From Oscillospiraceae bacterium (lineage in GTDB: Bacteria; Bacillota; Clostridia; Oscillospirales; Ruminococcaceae): 7,204 bases of DNA. Position 1 is the first letter of the stretch. Each line of letters starts with the position of its first letter. Both the position numbers and the translations under genes were made by a program. The stretch lies in assembly GCA_016303235.1 (NCBI GenBank), contig JAEDMB010000101.1, positions 1-7,204 of the forward strand, in the 5' to 3' direction. Positions 5,682 through 7,204 of this stretch are shown here, piece by piece. Below the pieces are notes generated by a model. That model saw only the letters and a program-made list of their open reading frames with translations, was not told the DNA's origin and did no database searches.

Positions 5682-7204
5682 ATGAATTCTTTTCTGATTT
5701 TAGCAATACTTTCAGTTTTGCTTTGTTTCGGAACATGTTCGCTTGTATTCAAAGGAGCTAATTTCATATATACTGCTGTTATGAGTGTTATAATGTTTTT
5801 CTGCTCGCATATTATAAGCACTATGGGATTATTTGTAATTGACTGCTATTCGCTTTTCAGAGGAATGGCGGGAACATTCTTTATTGTCTTTGCATGTTTT
5901 GCCGTGATGATGTTTATGAATATCCGGAAAAAATCCGGAAAGCTTTTTGAATACAGTTTTGATATGCGTTCTGTAATTATTCCGATTATTGTCTCACTTA
6001 TGGCACTTCCGCTTACTGCAAATAAAAATGAGCTTTTCGGAATGGGACAGGACGAGGGTGTTTATCAGTGCGTGGCTATAAATTTTATGAATGGCATTGA
6101 CAGCCGTCAGCAGGATTTTGAAGAATATCATATGCTTGAATCGGATTCCGAAAGAGAGGCTTTTAAAAATTCCGTAAGGGGAAAGCTTGTCGGTTATGAT
6201 ATACCGTCAGAAACTTATCCTGATACTGTCTATGACAGAAATGTAAGTGAAGTATCGGGAATATATCACGGAATACCGACATATCCGGCACTTCTTGCAA
6301 TGTGGGGACAGCTTTTCGGAATGAAAAACATGATGGATATAGAAACTGTTTTCTATATTCTTGCGATATTCCTTGTATCGTTTGTATGCACAAATCTCAG
6401 ATTAAGCTATATATCAAATATTATAGCATGCGTTTCAACGGCAGTATCTCCGATTATAATATGGGTATCAAAATCATCACTTACCGAAATGTTTCTTGCC
6501 GTACTTGTTATGCTTTTTATAGTATTTCTTACAGACGAGGGATATAAAAAATATCAGGTATTTTCAATAGTTCCGGTTATTGTCTATGCTTGCTATCATG
6601 TATCAGTATATACAATAATTCCGTATGTTCTTATTATCTACGGCGGAATGTATCTTTTTACAAGAAGAAAAATCCTTGCAATTCTTATGCTTGCAACAGT
6701 TCCGGTATATGCAGTAAGCTACTTTGCTATGAGACAGATTCAGCCTTTCTATACTATGAATAATTACAGCCCTGTATTTTTCAGTGGAATAGGAGTTCAC
6801 AATATTTCCAATATAGTTGCATGCGTATGTGCTGTATTAATGATTGCATGTGCATTGTATGTAACCATAATTAATAAAACATCAAAGAATTTCAGCAGAA
6901 GAAATTTTCTGATTAAAATGCAGAAAAGTATATTTTTAAGACTTTTTATAATTGCTATGCTTATACTTCCGGTAGCGTATATAATTTTCAAGGCTTTTTA
7001 CAAATACGATAATATAGAATATGCCGGAAGTCTTACAATAGCAGGGTTTGCTGTAATGTCGGGAATAGTAATTTTCCCTATGGCAATTATAGTATCAATA
7101 GCAAATTCAGGATTTTTTCTTGAAAGAATATCAAGGCTTGTAATATTCGTATCGTTTTTCTACTGTGTACTTGTATATTCTGCATTTCTGAGATATGATA
7201 TACA
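5682..7204 (+). CDS. Polytopic membrane protein, probable GT-C-type glycosyltransferase (3' end outside window)
   Basis: The frame stays open from ATG 5682 to the window end: 507 residues are visible and the C-terminus is missing. Hydrophobic segments lie near 3-22, 28-50, 62-80, 95-112, 222-238, 243-262, 267-284, 292-325, 330-349, 376-397, 419-437, 450-474 and 484-503, so it is an integral membrane protein. After the early helices comes a large hydrophilic loop (about 113-220) holding MGQDEGVYQCVA at 121-132. An Asp-Glu pair in such a loop (D124, E125) is the acidic motif of GT-C enzymes, which use polyprenyl-phosphate sugars on the outer membrane face. YHGIPTYPALLAMWGQLFG at 195-213 matches the H-P-x-Y-P-x-L pattern that follows in ArnT/PMT-like proteins. 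It would add sugars to the glycan or a carrier after export. A Wzy polymerase is less likely, because the cluster has an ABC exporter and the loop position and DE motif fit GT-C. Confidence 0.8.
   Translation, partial: MNSFLILAILSVLLCFGTCSLVFKGANFIYTAVMSVIMFFCSHIISTMGLFVIDCYSLFRGMAGTFFIVFACFAVMMFMNIRKKSGKLFEYSFDMRSVIIPIIVSLMALPLTANKNELFGMGQDEGVYQCVAINFMNGIDSRQQDFEEYHMLESDSEREAFKNSVRGKLVGYDIPSETYPDTVYDRNVSEVSGIYHGIPTYPALLAMWGQLFGMKNMMDIETVFYILAIFLVSFVCTNLRLSYISNIIACVSTAVSPIIIWVSKSSLTEMFLAVLVMLFIVFLTDEGYKKYQVFSIVPVIVYACYHVSVYTIIPYVLIIYGGMYLFTRRKILAILMLATVPVYAVSYFAMRQIQPFYTMNNYSPVFFSGIGVHNISNIVACVCAVLMIACALYVTIINKTSKNFSRRNFLIKMQKSIFLRLFIIAMLILPVAYIIFKAFYKYDNIEYAGSLTIAGFAVMSGIVIFPMAIIVSIANSGFFLERISRLVIFVSFFYCVLVYSAFLRYDI

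Noticed and set aside
6302..6547. 81-codon plus-strand frame inside the membrane-protein gene
   Set aside because: It is an alternative frame of the longer open GT-C-like gene, which has a proper ribosome site and coherent membrane segments; the alternative translation has no family-like features.

Overview
The window is a run of seven closely packed genes, all on the + strand, that looks like part of a surface-polysaccharide (capsule, O-antigen-like or wall-polysaccharide) export and assembly operon. The DNA is AT-rich (mid-30s to high-30s percent G+C by eye, not counted). Shine-Dalgarno sites are strong AGGAGG-type, and codon use favours CTT for Leu, ATA for Ile and GGA for Gly. Together with the protein flavour this suggests a low-GC member of the Bacillota, most likely Clostridia of the Ruminococcus/Oscillospiraceae kind. 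That placement is inference; no rRNA or other taxonomic marker is present.

Layout: 1-564 is the 3' part of an ABC-2 polysaccharide-export permease (Wzm type), cut by the window edge. 564-1856 is its ATPase partner (Wzt type) with a C-terminal extension that looks like a Wzt glycan-recognition domain. 1858-2862 is an FkbM-family methyltransferase preceded by a long N-terminal coiled coil. 2864-3376 is a small protein of unknown function with a basic amphipathic patch and a C-terminal coiled coil. 3373-4458 and 4455-5669 are two different GT4-type (GT-B fold) glycosyltransferases. From 5682 to the window end is the start of a polytopic membrane protein that resembles a GT-C (polyprenyl-phosphate-sugar dependent) glycosyltransferase; it has no stop inside the window.

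Gene junctions are 1-nt or 4-nt overlaps, 1-nt gaps, or 12 nt, so the genes are almost certainly co-transcribed and partly translationally coupled. No promoter, terminator, RNA gene, repeat array, mobile element or non-coding stretch over 300 bases was seen.

Working model (inference): cytoplasmic GT4 enzymes build a lipid-linked glycan. The coiled-coil methyltransferase, perhaps with the small coiled-coil protein, modifies or caps it. Wzt recognises the finished chain and Wzm/Wzt export it. The GT-C enzyme may then add side sugars on the outer face of the membrane. The coiled-coil methyltransferase, the orphan coiled-coil protein and the glycan-sensing Wzt resemble in logic, but not in domain order, the WbdD/Wzt chain-termination system of E. 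coli O9a. This is the most interesting possibility in the window.
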